The notes under the pieces were generated by a model, which was given only the letters and a program-made list of their open reading frames with translations, ran no database searches and was not told where the DNA came from. A stretch of 64,000 nucleotides of DNA from Porites lobata. Lineage: Eukaryota > Cnidaria > Anthozoa > Scleractinia > Poritidae. Position numbers and translations under genes: made by a program. The stretch is taken from the NCBI GenBank assembly GCA_942486035.1, contig CALNXK010000319.1, positions 313,443 through 377,442 of the forward strand, given 5' to 3'. Of this stretch, positions 56,601-63,988 are shown in pieces. Positions within the stretch are counted from its first letter, which is position 1. Each line of letters starts with the position of its first letter.

Positions 56601-59600
56601 TCATTGGCGTTGTGATATAGTAACATTGTTTGTGTTTTGTTAGGTGAGCGATGAGACATTTATAGCCAAACTCAACAAACACTGCATTGAGCATGCGCAC
56701 TTTGAGAGCAGAGCCAGTAAGCAGTTTCTATCCGACATGTCCTTGCCTCACGACTGCTTCAGATTAAAACATTACGCTGGAAGTGTAAGTGTCTAAGACG
56801 AGTAGATCAACAGGAATGTTGAAATCTTAAAGACCATAAGAATATTCTTCAATTAAGTCTAGCGAAACCAAAGTGATAGCCTTTCTGCAGGCCGGTCAGT
56901 CACGTGATTCAAAAACACCATGCTCGCACGCAAAAAACGCATTGGGTCAAGACTAGCAAAGCGGTTGCGTTGGTGAAAATGGTAATTTATATTGTTTGTC
57001 TTATCTCAGTGCTTTTCTCGCGTTCCGGAGGCTGAACTTATGAAGGGAGTTATTTTGGTTAGGCAACTCAGGGTTAAGTCATTTTTCTTCATTTCCTTGC
57101 ACTAAAGCCTGTAACAAGACACCGGTGTGTCCAGAAAGAAGGTTACGCGTCACCGCATGGTTTTTTGTGCCACATGAGTGATCAGTTGCAAAGGGCTGAT
57201 TACTCTCGGTAGTCAATCGTAATACACGACAAAGTCCGTAGAAAAACAGGAGTGAGCAAGTCAAGATTGATTTTAGCGTTACGCCAGATAAGTCGAGGAC
57301 GTAGCTTGATATTTTTCAGCTAATCATAGAGCGGTGCGATGCCAAATCTCAAAGAAATGAGCCATTATCGAGTTGTGGTTACTCGTTCTGCCTCGTCTTC
57401 CCTAGTAAGGGGCAATTATAGAAGAGAATAGTTCAAGTAATTTACTTGCCCGTTGTGTAGATAGCAGCCTTGCACACTTAAGGTGGCTGAACACAGTTTC
57501 TCTAGAATTGCTTTATTCCAACCTTAGCCTGCTAATTTTGCAGTATTACATTGCTTTTCTTTTATTTAATTTTCTCCAGGTGACCTACTGTGCAGCTGGT
57601 TTTGTAGATAAAAACAATGATTTGCTATTTAGAGATCTTTCGCAGTGCATGTATGCCTGCGGCCATCCACTGGCCCAGACTCTCTTTCCAGAAGGTAAGT
57701 CAGATTAGGGTTTTGTGCTACTTGATTCTACTGTATCAAAGTATATGTATCAAGAACCTTCGACATCTGGCTTGACATATTTGAAGGACAGTATCACTGA
57801 AGTTAACTATTTTCAATTACTCGCTATAAAACTATTATCGGAGAATAGTCTGTTCATTAACATTCTATTTTCTCCGTAACGAACCTTAAACGCGGGTAGA
57901 AAACCGCAGGGGATTTAAAGCCTGTGTACGGCCGCCCCAGCTCCCTCTTCCGATGTTTTTAGGGCGCGTAAGCGACGGCGACGGCAACGAGAACGGCAAA
58001 ACCCCAATAGGTTTAGATTGGCAAAATAACAACTTTGTACGTGCATCACGCTTTTTTGTGCATTTCTGAGCCGTCGTTGCACGACTACAACGTGATAGTG
58101 CCTAATTTCTCTTTTTTTCGAGGAAGGGAACACAAAACAACAATTTTCTTCTTCTTTTTCTGAACTTTGATACAATTCTATAGAATTCAACTCCATAGAA
58201 ATTTGCCAACATTTGACGAATTAAGCGAGATGGAACAAGCGCGATAAAGTTTGAGGCAGCGCGAATTCTTCTTTTAAGTGACGTTTTCGTCGCCGTCGTC
58301 GTTGCTTGAGCTCGCTTTTTTTAGAGGGTAGGGGGTGGCTGTACACAAGCTAGGAATTCATTGACCTCTAGCGCAAGGGGTGGGCCAGGTGGGTAAACGA
58401 GCTTCTATTTTTCCGTGCTCCACGCTCGTTTGCGCGCTCGTTGAATTCCTAAAAAAAATCACGGTGTTATGACAAAAAAGTGTCTCACGCCAAGTACAAA
58501 AAACAAAACCCAAATTTCAGTCTTTTTTATAAAACTCCTTTATTTTGTCCATGCGTGTCTTACTGGCTATGGAGGTGCTCCTTCCCTGTTTAAGCGGTAA
58601 TTTTTTTTTCATTTCACGCAATAGCTGAATAAGACTAAACTGCGCAAGCTTCTTTATTAGGGTACTAAAGCAAAGTAGTTTTTGTGTAACTCTCGTCGAC
58701 CGGGAATGAGATCTTTCCCTTTCAATATACCTTGACGCTACCAAATTTGTATTGCTAAGTATCTTTTCTTTTATAGAGAAGAATTGCCTGAAAATATGGG
58801 TAAAACAACTGCCTAAGAATGCAAAAGGTCTACGTCCGGTTTACGCGTGTCGCTCAAAAACGTCTTTGCTTGAACTCCCTAATGACCGTTGCATTTGTTT
58901 CAGGATGTCCCACCAAAGCCTCAAAAAAGAGACCTCCTACAACGGGAACTCAGTTTAAGGTGTGTCTTCAACTAAAACCTGCAATACTCGTTAAAAATCT
59001 TGAAACACTTGTGTGCGTTTCCCCTTTCCCAATGTTGATTTGGGTATTGCAGTCGTCTCAGTGCTTCAAAATACGCGTGGCTCAACTTTGGGGAAGGAGA
59101 GGGGCACATTTGAGTGAGAACAAAGGTGTGAAGAGTGGATGTAAGAAATTTTCGAGAAAGTTCAAGAGAACCGGTATGTGTTTCAAGGATTTGTGACGAG
59201 TATTGTGGCCGCGGTTGGTCAAACGTTGGGTAGCGCTCTCCACAGGATAAATCACTATCCAGCGGATAAGTATTAGGGAAACCAATTGCATTATCCACTT
59301 AATCGGGTGGAGACCGTTGTCTAGTTTTCGAACAACTGGGGCCTGGTTTCATAATAATCGTCTGGACCCTCAGCAGAAATGTTGCAGGAAATGGAAGCGA
59401 AGAGAAAGAAGAAGGATATTTGGTAGTTTTATGTCAGCTTTGGGAGACATGTAAATAACTTTTACATAGGTAGGACGCTAAAGATTTGCAGCCATTTAAG
59501 GGCTTTTGTGGAAGCGTGTGTGGCGGAGTGGCTAAGAACTCGAATTCCTGATCTGGAGGTCCAGGGTTCAAGCCTCGCCCGTCGCTCTGTTTCCTCAGAT

Positions 59601-62600
59601 AAGGAACTTTACTACACTTTGTCTCTCTTCACCCAGGAGTATAAATGGGTACCGGCGACATGCTGCTGGGGGGTAACCCTGCGATGGACTAGCATCCCGT
59701 CCAGGGTGGAGTAGCAATACCCCTAGGCATGCTTCATGCTAAGGAAACCGGGGTAAACTCTGGCCGTTTGGGCCTTTGTCACGTGTGCGCCTTTACCTTT
59801 TTACCCTGCCTTGAAGGGTTTTAACAGTTTCGTTTGTTCCCCACACAGGTTTCGGTGTCAGAGCTGATGAAGAATCTCAAAAGCAAGAACCCACATTACA
59901 TCAGATGCATCAAGGTCTGATTATTACAGCTGTGCTTGTCAGATCAACGTAACTTATTCCTTCAGTACTGATACAAGCTTAAATCTAGTGGAGAGGCCAT
60001 GACTATTTAGTACAGGAGGTTATTGGTCGATTCGTCCACAGTAGCATCTCTTTCGCCCTTTAGTGAAGGCAAGCTAAATTCGCTGGACGAGTCTATTTGT
60101 GGACAGACTGGATCTGGGCGAATTAACTTGAAAAAAGGCAAAAGTGATGGCAATCTGTGTTAATTTAGCTGTCTTCTTTTTGCAGCCAAACGACAAAAAA
60201 GTAGCAGGGCTGTTTGATGACAAACTGGTCAGACACCAGGTCCGATATCTTGGGTAAGGAATTAACCATTTTGAGGTAATAGTAATGATAATGATAATAA
60301 TAATAGTAATGATAATAATAATAATAATAAGAAGAAGAAGAAGGAGGAGGAGGAGGACGACGACGACGTAATTTTGTGGAATTGTACGATGGGACTGTTT
60401 GCTTCTTTTATTGGCTGTAAGGTGGATAGACTGGATTTTTTAGGGGGAATACCTCTAAAGTTTGAAAATTTTCCACGTTGGCGTTAACAAAGGGTATCGG
60501 AAAAAAAAAAGACCACAGCTGTATTATATATGGATGAAAATTTTTTTTGTGATCTATGTTTCATTGACATCGGAGTTGCCAAGGCAACGTAATGACGCCA
60601 TTACCATATTTACTTGCCTTTGTATTTCTCGCCACCAGGATTTTTTTTTCAGAAATGGCTTGAGGGAGTTTGTACCTCCTCCCTCAGTTGCCTCGATTAT
60701 GGCAAAGTTTTAACAAATTCTAAGGGATCGTTTTGGAAATATTTTGAAAAAAAGTTTTTAAGGTCATAAAAGAAGCGAATAAACATGCTAATTAAATGGG
60801 GCTTCAAATGTCACCAATTTTCCCCCCAGAATTTGTGTTTACAAATGAGCGTCCTCATTATTCACTGGCATTGTGTTCAAGTTTCATATGCACGTGCACA
60901 ACTTTAGCATAAAACTAATTTGCATTCAATACTACCCTCGATTACTCCGAAGTATGCTAATGAAGCAGAAATTGTGAAGACAGTGTCTGTAGCGTCACTT
61001 TTTCATCAAGTGGGACGCAGTGATATATCGCTATACAAAAAAAGTTATTAGCATTTATGTTTTTACGTTTCCTTTCTGCATCACATATGCTCATTCACCT
61101 TATTTTCTTTGGTACAGAGACCCCTGAACATGACCGGAAAGTTATCGAGGGTTCTGTTGAATGCAAGTTGGTTTTTTGCTGAAGCTGTGCACGTGCATAT
61201 GTAAAACATGGATTGTAACAAATTTTCATCTTTATATATAGTACAGATGTGGTCTCCTTCTTCCAACATTAAATAGAAAAAAACTGTGGACCGTGCAGAG
61301 AACGATATTCTTGCTTTATATATCAGTATATTTTTTTCTTTCAAAGGTTGATGGAAAACATTCGGGTCAGAAGAGCTGGGTTTGCCTTCAGGCAGGAATA
61401 TGATTTAGCGCTTCAGAGGTGAGTAGTCTGCCTTGATCACTACAAATGCCTTTTAATTCGGTGTGGAGAACCAAGTGGTGCGTCTTTCATCATCAGCGAT
61501 CAAAGACCAAACGTGGTAAATCTGGTCGTTAGTTCGATCATGAGGTGGGATTGATCGAGTGACGAACCTGTAACGTGCATTTTGACTTACAGTCACGCCA
61601 GGACAAACGTACCCACCCCCCCGCCCCCCATCGCCATAGCTTCCATTAATGAATCGGTTATTTGAAGAATTAATCCGCTAATCGTTGCCGTAACCAGTAT
61701 CAAATTCAAATTTGCATTCCTGCAAGCGTAATAAGCCGTGAATTTTTACGATAACTTCCCCGTATTCGGTCAGATTGAACAATCTTTGAATGGACAAAAT
61801 TGCTTTGGAGTCATTTACATCACATTCAAGAAAACTGAGCCGGCAGAAATTTCATAACTACCTCGCGTGTGAATTCACTGCTTATAGCGCCTGCAGGTAT
61901 ACAGAGATGAATCTGAAATTCACAACTACCAACGGATTAAACTTTCGAATAATAAATTCATTAATGGAATCGTACGCTTGATCTGGACTGGCTGTAAAAT
62001 GTGCCAGAAATCGAATCATGACCGTCTTGGAGCTGGCTGGATGAATTGCCCACTTGAGGCTATCGGTAGACTAGGAGCAAGTACTACAACCTTCATGTGC
62101 GACCATCCCTCGTAAAAAGCGACCACCAAATGTTGGCATTTTAAGAAGTCGCTTACGGGAGTTCCGACTATGCGCCTTAAGCAAGACACGTGTGACTTTT
62201 ATCAGTAAACGTAGGACTCACTATGTAATCTATTGCGCGCCATTATTCACCATCTGGCTTAACCTCCACGCAGACATTGTAAGGGCTTCGTCACGCGGAT
62301 TACGTGACGAGCCAAAAGAACGTCTACGTGAGAGGCTACATATAGCTAAGCCGGCAAACTTCCTTCTGCTTCTGTTCTTCAGATACAAGATGCTCTGCAA
62401 AAAAACCTGGCCCAACTGGGTGGGCATGCCGAAAGAAGGCGTTAAAGAGCTGTTCAAGGTAATGCATTTTAGGGGCGGCGAACAAGTAGCTTTCTCCAAG
62501 CTACTGTAGCCATAAGTTGATCTCACCATGATTGTTTCTTGTAGAGTTTGAATATCAAGCCAACGGCATACGCCTACGGAAGAACCAAGATCTTCATAAG

Positions 62601-63988
62601 GAACCCACGAACGGTAAGAAGCGTAAACGAAGAGTTGGGTGTGCTATTGCCCTACTGTTTTTAAACTGAAAATGTGTTGCGTGGAGCTTTTGCTTAAAGG
62701 AGTGCTTTGCACGCGCCTCGGCAATAAAGGACCTATGATACACTTCTTTGTCTGTTCATAGGCCTGACGGCTATCCCATGCTAATCAGAAACAGCTCGGG
62801 TGATATGGCTTTGCGCATGCGTCAGGTACTGACCAGGCCTTGAGTTGGTGGACCTGTGGCACTTGCTCTTATTCAGGTTGTCGTACTGTTTTTAGCATGC
62901 TTGTGCCTTATTTTCTGTACGTCTCAGACGTCGTAGATGCCTTGTGGTATATAAACGGCCATCCTTGCCTTCCGAGCACCATTCTGTTCTTTTCTCAGTT
63001 AGCCGGCGAGAAAGCTCTCCAGTTTGAGTGGCGGCGAAGCTTATTTCCCTTTCGTAAACGGTCGTCGCCATTATTAGGGAGCTTAAGCAGCAACGTTTTT
63101 GAGCGACGCACGTCAACCGGAAGTGGCCTTTTTTCAAATTTTGACGGTGGTTTCGCGCATTTTTTTCAGTCAAATCGCCTCTATAACAGTAAAGAAGCTA
63201 AGGAATACAAATTTTATATCATCAAGGCATGTTAAGAGGGAAAATACCTCACTTCCGGTTGACGTGCGTCGCTCAAAAACGTCGCTGCTTAAGGTCCCTA
63301 TTAACGGTCGATGCCACCATTGGTTATCAAGCCTTCAGTCATGATAGATGTAATAAATTCCCTGGACTAAGTACAATAAGGCAAATAATACGTTTTGAAT
63401 AGTCTTAGAAAGAACGACGTTGAAACCCAAGTTGAATTTACGTTTAAAGTTATGGAAAGGGCTAGTGTCACCTGTTATTGCTGTATCAGTTAAAAAAAAA
63501 AACAGTTTGCTAGTTAAAGTTCTTAAATTGTTTGGAATTTTGGCGGGTCTTTGTGGTTGTGTAATGCTAAGGGAGAAAGATTATGGTACGAAAGGTCCGG
63601 GTTCGACCGTGGATTGCGATCTTCCTCCTTCTTAATAGAAACACTCTCAATACTAGGTCAAAAATTTTTTAATGTCTTAAAGATGGCGGCGAGCGTAAAC
63701 GGAAGGGAAATTTGCGGCGGTGAAGCGAGCTGCGCGACAACGCGCGAGCGAGCGGCAAAGCCTCGCGGGTCTCTGGCGTGTCCTTTCACGTGTCACTCGC
63801 GCGTGACTTCTTGCTTGCAGGAAGTTTGCGTGAAGCTTTGTGCATTTCACTACTGGTTAGTTACAAATATGCCGATACATCTCTTTGTTCCTCAGTTGTT
63901 CGATCTGGAAGAAAGACGTAAACAAGGAATGCATCGCTTAGCTGTTCTCATTCAGACGATTTTTAGAGGTTGGAGGCAACAAAAACAG
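38533..63988 (+). CDS. MYO1B: Class I myosin, MYO1B-like, 5' 25 coding exons, cut by window edge
   Basis: Actin-based motor that links membranes to actin. 25 exons give 2184 nt (728 codons) with every phase closing; the gene continues past 64000 after a GTTTGT donor. Motor motifs: P-loop GESGAGKT 113-120, switch I NDNSSRFG 165-172, switch II DIYGFE 394-399, actin-binding region [12 protein letters not shown] near 594-605, converter IFIRNPRT near 690-697, then the first IQ motif ([14 protein letters not shown], 715-728). The N-terminal [16 protein letters not shown] and the [10 protein letters not shown] and [12 protein letters not shown] blocks fit MYO1B/MYO1A better than MYO1C/D/E. The TEDS-rule residue, 16 before Asp357, is Glu341, so heavy-chain phosphorylation should not be required. 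The ATG at 38533 has A at -3 and G at +4. Missing here: remaining IQ motifs and the TH1 membrane-binding tail. Confidence 0.96.
39101..39216 (+). CDS. MYO1B: MYO1B exon, codons 51-89
   Basis: 116 nt after TTGCAG. Encodes [20 protein letters not shown] through IYELPPH; the N-terminal SH3-like/motor transition common to class I myosins. Confidence 0.95.
39325..40665. mobile_element. Small MITE split by a later 1.2-kb insertion
   Basis: Left half GTTTCTGGGAAACTGCCCAC to 39391, right half TTGGCTTAGTGGAGGAGTAG to about 40665, matching the two halves of the intact copy at 53445-53579. In MYO1B intron 2. Confidence 0.7.
39392..40610. mobile_element. ~1.2-kb element with internal 443-bp duplication
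   Basis: Begins near GCGGAGCTCTCGCGCGCGAA and ends near GCTTTTAGCCCTGGCTAAAT. Units 39456-39898 and 39899-40341 are nearly identical (two differences noted), each with a 78-codon [20 protein letters not shown]... differing at one residue. The ORF has no recognised domain. Confidence 0.75.
40775..40929. mobile_element. GGCCCCAGTTGTTC MITE, copy 1
   Basis: Ends GGCCCTAGTTGTTCAAAAGG and inverted ACTTTTGAACAACTGGGGCC with TATCC/GGATA-rich arms. Second copy 59203-59343. Confidence 0.75.
41060..41200. repeat. Low-complexity dispersed repeat, inverted copy
   Basis: CTAATGGCCTATACAGGGGG, AGTATATGAAAGGGTAGGGA and AATCAGTCATTTTG mirror the 17213-17520 and 24300-24480 copies. Confidence 0.5.
41574..41668 (+). 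CDS. MYO1B: MYO1B exon with P-loop
   Basis: 95 nt. [20 protein letters not shown] then [11 protein letters not shown], the ATP-binding P-loop. Confidence 0.97.
41980..42084 (+). CDS. MYO1B: MYO1B exon, codons 121-156
   Basis: 105 nt. [20 protein letters not shown] then [14 protein letters not shown], very close to vertebrate MYO1B. Confidence 0.97.
42140..42339. mobile_element. piggyBac-like MITE, second family
   Basis: TTAACCCTTTAGGTCCTAAG left, inverted CTTAAAGGGTTAA right, 200 bp including TTAAs. In MYO1B intron 4. Confidence 0.7.
42357..42389. repeat. (GT)n(G)n microsatellite
   Basis: GTGTGTGTGTGTGTG followed by a run of about 14 G. Confidence 0.9.
42591..42985. repeat. ~100-bp minisatellite, 4 units
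   Basis: Units start CATGTGAAAGTACTGCT (one reads GAGAGTACTGCT) at about 42591, 42691, 42795 and 42895. Each carries GTTTCATTTGAATGGTAACA and a CACAGACTCAAAAGTTAGAA-like block, the core of the 36020 MITE. Confidence 0.85.
43390..43565. mobile_element. Pogo-like MITE
   Basis: 176 bp with inverted ends CAGTCGACTCC/GGAGTCGACTG and repeated TTCGAGTTA(T/G)(C/T)GGGAG. In MYO1B intron 4, 120 bp before the switch I exon. Confidence 0.7.
43683..43729 (+). CDS. MYO1B: MYO1B short exon, switch I
   Basis: 47 nt. [15 protein letters not shown]; the switch I loop that senses the ATP gamma-phosphate. Confidence 0.96.
43922..43985 (+). CDS. MYO1B: MYO1B exon, codons 172-193
   Basis: 64 nt. [20 protein letters not shown] then K and the first base of Tyr193. 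Confidence 0.96.
44678..44691 (+). CDS. MYO1B: MYO1B 14-nt microexon
   Basis: Only 14 nt between GTTGCAG and GTAATG. It completes Tyr193 and adds LLEK, restoring the invariant YLLEKSR block of the motor with the next exon. Without it the frame and the conserved block are both lost. Confidence 0.9.
45178..45262 (+). CDS. MYO1B: MYO1B exon, codons 198-226
   Basis: 85 nt. [20 protein letters not shown] then SGGSDELL; the conserved GERNFH.FY region. Confidence 0.96.
45381..45593. mobile_element. hAT-like MITE
   Basis: Ends CAGGGGCATGGCCAGC and inverted GCTGGCTACGCCGCTG; CAGGGG ends are typical of hAT elements, but no clean 8-bp duplication remains. Confidence 0.5.
45825..46085 (+). mobile_element. 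tRNA-derived SINE
   Basis: A box TGGCCGAGCAGG near 45831 and B box GGTTCAAATCC near 45946, with an extra B-box-like GTTTAAATCC at 45897. Body ends TTATTTGTTTTATTGTCCC. In MYO1B intron 8. Confidence 0.55.
46165..46799. mobile_element. 635-bp element of the TAG/CTA group, decayed duplication
   Basis: Ends CAGCCTGAGTCAGATCAGG and inverted CCTGATCTGACTCAGGCTA. Flanks CTCAACCTT and CTGAACCTC agree at 7 of 9 bases. Confidence 0.7.
46877..47070. mobile_element. 194-bp near-palindromic TAG/CTA MITE
   Basis: Ends TAGACTATGAGTAGTCCCC and inverted GGGGACTACTTGAAGTCTA; GCATGGTT flanks it at 46869-46876 and 47071-47078. Arms pair over nearly their whole length. Same family as 47577-47772. Confidence 0.85.
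47234..47340 (+). CDS. MYO1B: MYO1B exon, codons 226-261
   Basis: 107 nt after [25 protein letters not shown] then [15 protein letters not shown], ending at a GTATGT donor. Confidence 0.95.
47577..47772. mobile_element. 196-bp near-palindromic TAG/CTA MITE, 9-bp duplication
   Basis: Ends TAGACTACGAGTAGTCCCCC and inverted; CCCTGATCA at 47568-47576 and 47773-47781. In MYO1B intron 9. Confidence 0.93.
47889..48066. mobile_element. MITE with CTGAGAAAACAGCCG ends
   Basis: CTGAGAAAACAGCCG at left and CGGCTGTTTTCTCAG at right; interior carries GTCGACATTT / AAATGGATGTC, also roughly inverted. Confidence 0.65.
48452..48602 (+). CDS. MYO1B: MYO1B exon, codons 262-312
   Basis: 151 nt. [20 protein letters not shown] then [11 protein letters not shown] and an acidic loop; the upper 50-kDa domain. 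Confidence 0.96.
48746..49020. mobile_element. One-ended TAG/CTA relative
   Basis: Begins TAGCCTGCGAGCAAGCTCTC with an inner GGAGAGCTTGC partner near 48799, but no right CTA end was found before exon 11. Probably truncated. Confidence 0.4.
49080..49198 (+). CDS. MYO1B: MYO1B exon with TEDS-rule Glu
   Basis: 119 nt. [20 protein letters not shown] then [19 protein letters not shown]. Glu341 occupies the TEDS position of the actin-contact loop. Confidence 0.95.
49669..49790. repeat. GTCGTTTCGATAC inverted repeat
   Basis: GTCGTTTCGATAC near 49672 and GTATCGAAACGAC near 49743, with related GTCGTTTTGGTAC/AAACGACCAG outer copies. In MYO1B intron 11. Confidence 0.5.
49872..50294. mobile_element. 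423-bp inverted-repeat element
   Basis: Ends TTAGGCCAAGGCCAAACGTC and inverted GACGTCTGGCCTAGGCCTAA; central ATCTTCAGACG / CGTCTGAAGA palindromes near 50130-50165. No duplication identified. Confidence 0.7.
50369..50455 (+). CDS. MYO1B: MYO1B exon, codons 352-380
   Basis: 87 nt. [20 protein letters not shown] then IQRVNDSIK. The donor is GTGGCT, a poor match to consensus, and it coincides with the TTAAGGTGGCT end of a transposon-like repeat. Confidence 0.94.
50451..51160. mobile_element. TTAAGGTGGCT element, right end not found
   Basis: Left end TTAAGGTGGCTCGATACAAT, of the type seen at 33154 and near 57479. Right limit set only by loss of recognisable sequence before the trinucleotide array. 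Confidence 0.45.
51226..51750. repeat. Long imperfect (TCA)n array with a (CTC)n core
   Basis: About 520 bp of TCA/TCG/TCC/TTA triplets with a pure (CTC)n stretch at about 51416-51457. Open in all frames on both strands, which gives spurious His-, Ile-, Asp- or Met-rich ORFs. In MYO1B intron 12. Confidence 0.95.
51869..51934 (+). CDS. MYO1B: MYO1B exon with switch II
   Basis: 66 nt. [20 protein letters not shown] then FK. DIYGFE is switch II. Confidence 0.96.
52346..52450 (+). CDS. MYO1B: MYO1B exon, codons 403-437
   Basis: 105 nt. [20 protein letters not shown] then [15 protein letters not shown], the relay helix. Confidence 0.97.
52478..52572. mobile_element. GGGAAACT-CCACCTACCCCTCC MITE in a 201-bp intron
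   Basis: CTACCAACCTACCCCTCCCC on the left, inverted GGGGAGAGGTAGGTTGGTA on the right, with ATTTTGCCTTAAGTGAGAG inside, as in 53445-53579. It makes up almost half of MYO1B intron 14. Confidence 0.65.
52652..52714 (+). CDS. MYO1B: MYO1B exon, codons 438-458
   Basis: 63 nt after [27 protein letters not shown] then K. Confidence 0.96.
52798..53286. mobile_element. GTGCAAACGGACGCAAC MITE interrupted by a SINE
   Basis: Left GCCCCGTGCAAACGGACGCA (52806-) and right inverted TGCGTCCGTTTGCACGGGGC (to about 53282); the interior is taken up by the SINE at about 52955-53165. Confidence 0.65.
52955..53165 (-). mobile_element. tRNA-derived SINE, minus strand
   Basis: On the minus strand: GGGATGGCGAAGTAGTGAG (A-box region), then a decayed B box GGGTACAAATTCC, then a body with GACGCCATATGTGGGTTGAG and TTTTTCTCCGGGTACCCCGG. 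Family familiar from anthozoan genomes. Confidence 0.65.
53445..53579. mobile_element. 135-bp palindromic MITE, intact copy
   Basis: Ends GATCATTTTACGTTTCT and inverted AGAAACGTAAAATGATC, with CCTACCCCTCCCCTAAGCCA arms. Confidence 0.8.
54084..54460. mobile_element. 377-bp MITE, TACCGTAAATCC ends
   Basis: TACCGTAAATCCTCTATTTT left and inverted ATAGAGGATTTACGGTA right, with AATAAGCCCCC arms. Its absence from the paralogous segment (after AAGACCATATTT) fixes the insertion point. Confidence 0.8.
54533..54867. mobile_element. 335-bp MITE with ~60-bp ends, 7-bp duplication
   Basis: CACAGGGAGCAGAGGAGTTA left and inverted AACTCCTCTGCTCCCTGTG right; pairing continues through AGATAATAAAGAATCTCTTA. 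ATGCTAT at 54526-54532 and 54868-54874. CAGGG ends hint at hAT. Confidence 0.88.
55127..55586. mobile_element. TAG/CTA MITE, 9-bp duplication, carrying a nested MITE
   Basis: Ends TAGCCTGCGTAGCAAGCG and inverted CTTGCTACGCAGGCTA; ACAAATACA at 55118-55126 and 55587-55595. Without the nested 226-bp element and its duplication it is about 225 bp. Same family as 22285-22594. Confidence 0.93.
55305..55530. mobile_element. 226-bp TAG/CTA MITE nested in another, 9-bp duplication
   Basis: Ends TAGACTGCGAGCAGTC and inverted GACTGCAAGCAGTCTA; GTTCCTCGG at 55296-55304 and 55531-55539. The host element without it reads CCGTTCCTCGGTC, as in the 22285 copy (GTCGTTCCTCGGTC). Confidence 0.95.
55873..55926 (+). 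CDS. MYO1B: MYO1B exon, codons 459-476
   Basis: 54 nt. [18 protein letters not shown], matching [18 protein letters not shown] of human MYO1B. Preceded by a 3.2-kb intron made largely of nested transposons. Confidence 0.95.
56644..56784 (+). CDS. MYO1B: MYO1B exon, codons 477-523
   Basis: 141 nt. [20 protein letters not shown] through [18 protein letters not shown] is a motor-domain landmark. Confidence 0.96.
57479..57510. repeat. Solo TTAAGGTGGCT end
   Basis: TTAAGGTGGCTGAACACAGT, 70 bp before MYO1B exon 18. Partner end not found. Confidence 0.35.
57580..57694 (+). CDS. MYO1B: MYO1B exon, codons 524-562
   Basis: 115 nt. [20 protein letters not shown] through AQTLFPE, ending at GTAAGT. Confidence 0.96.
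57918..58352. mobile_element. AGCCTGTGTACGGCC element split by copy B of the CGACGG MITE
   Basis: Outer ends AGCCTGTGTACGGCCGCCCC and inverted GGGGGTGGCTGTACACAAGC pair with each other across the inner MITE. Outer flanks show no clear duplication. Confidence 0.5.
57962..58310. mobile_element. CGACGGCGACGG MITE, copy B
   Basis: TAAGCGACGGCGACGGCAAC left, inverted TTTTCGTCGCCGTCGTCGTT right; same orientation and closely similar to 15420-15784. Confidence 0.8.
58659..58880. mobile_element. MITE ending 22 bp before MYO1B exon 19
   Basis: Left AGGGTACTAAAGCAAAGTAG and right (inverted) AAACGTCTTTGCTTGAACTC with TGTCGCTCAAAA; a diverged relative of 63076-63301. Confidence 0.55.
58904..58959 (+). 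CDS. MYO1B: MYO1B exon, loop 2
   Basis: 56 nt. [18 protein letters not shown]: basic loop 2 that contacts actin, followed by the T.G.QFK motif. Its acceptor is 22 bp from the end of an inverted-repeat element. Confidence 0.95.
59203..59343. mobile_element. GGCCCCAGTTGTTC MITE, copy 2
   Basis: GTGGAGAC/ATCCACTTAATCG and AACAACTGGGGCC match 40775-40929; left end more decayed. Confidence 0.6.
59500..59800 (+). mobile_element. tRNA-derived SINE with LINE-like tail
   Basis: A box GTGGCGGAGTGGC near 59519 and B box GGTTCAAGCC near 59564. The tail contains CCTGCGATGGACTAGCATCC and GTCCAGGGTGGAGTA, a block that recalls LINE 3' tails seen in many animals. In MYO1B intron 19. Confidence 0.75.
59849..59914 (+). 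CDS. MYO1B: MYO1B exon, codons 581-602
   Basis: 66 nt after [28 protein letters not shown] then IK. Confidence 0.96.
60186..60253 (+). CDS. MYO1B: MYO1B exon, codons 603-625
   Basis: 68 nt. [20 protein letters not shown] then YL; SH helix region. Confidence 0.96.
60285..60370. repeat. Compound trinucleotide microsatellite
   Basis: (AAT)n to (GAA)n to (GGA)n to (CGA)n, each grading into the next. In MYO1B intron 21. Confidence 0.9.
61347..61418 (+). CDS. MYO1B: MYO1B exon, codons 625-649
   Basis: 72 nt. [20 protein letters not shown] then ALQ; the LLENVRVRRAG(F/Y)A block of class I myosins. Confidence 0.96.
62383..62458 (+). CDS. MYO1B: MYO1B exon, codons 649-674
   Basis: 76 nt. [20 protein letters not shown] then KELFK, start of the converter. 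Confidence 0.96.
62545..62613 (+). CDS. MYO1B: MYO1B exon, converter
   Basis: 69 nt. [20 protein letters not shown] then PRT; separated from the previous exon by an 86-bp intron, the shortest in the gene. Confidence 0.96.
63076..63301. mobile_element. 226-bp MITE with ~45-bp ends
   Basis: GGGAGCTTAAGCAGCAACGT left, inverted ACGTCGCTGCTTAAGGTCCC right, continuing through GAGCGACGCACGTCAACCGG. TATTA occurs on both sides, a possible 5-bp duplication. In MYO1B intron 24. Confidence 0.8.
63896..63988 (+). CDS. MYO1B: MYO1B exon, lever arm start / IQ1
   Basis: 93 nt. [20 protein letters not shown] then [11 protein letters not shown], the start of the first calmodulin-binding IQ motif. Last exon in the window. 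Confidence 0.94.

Noticed and set aside
59515..59590. Possible tRNA gene (A and B boxes)
   Set aside because: No cloverleaf can be drawn and a SINE body follows; best read as a tRNA-derived SINE.
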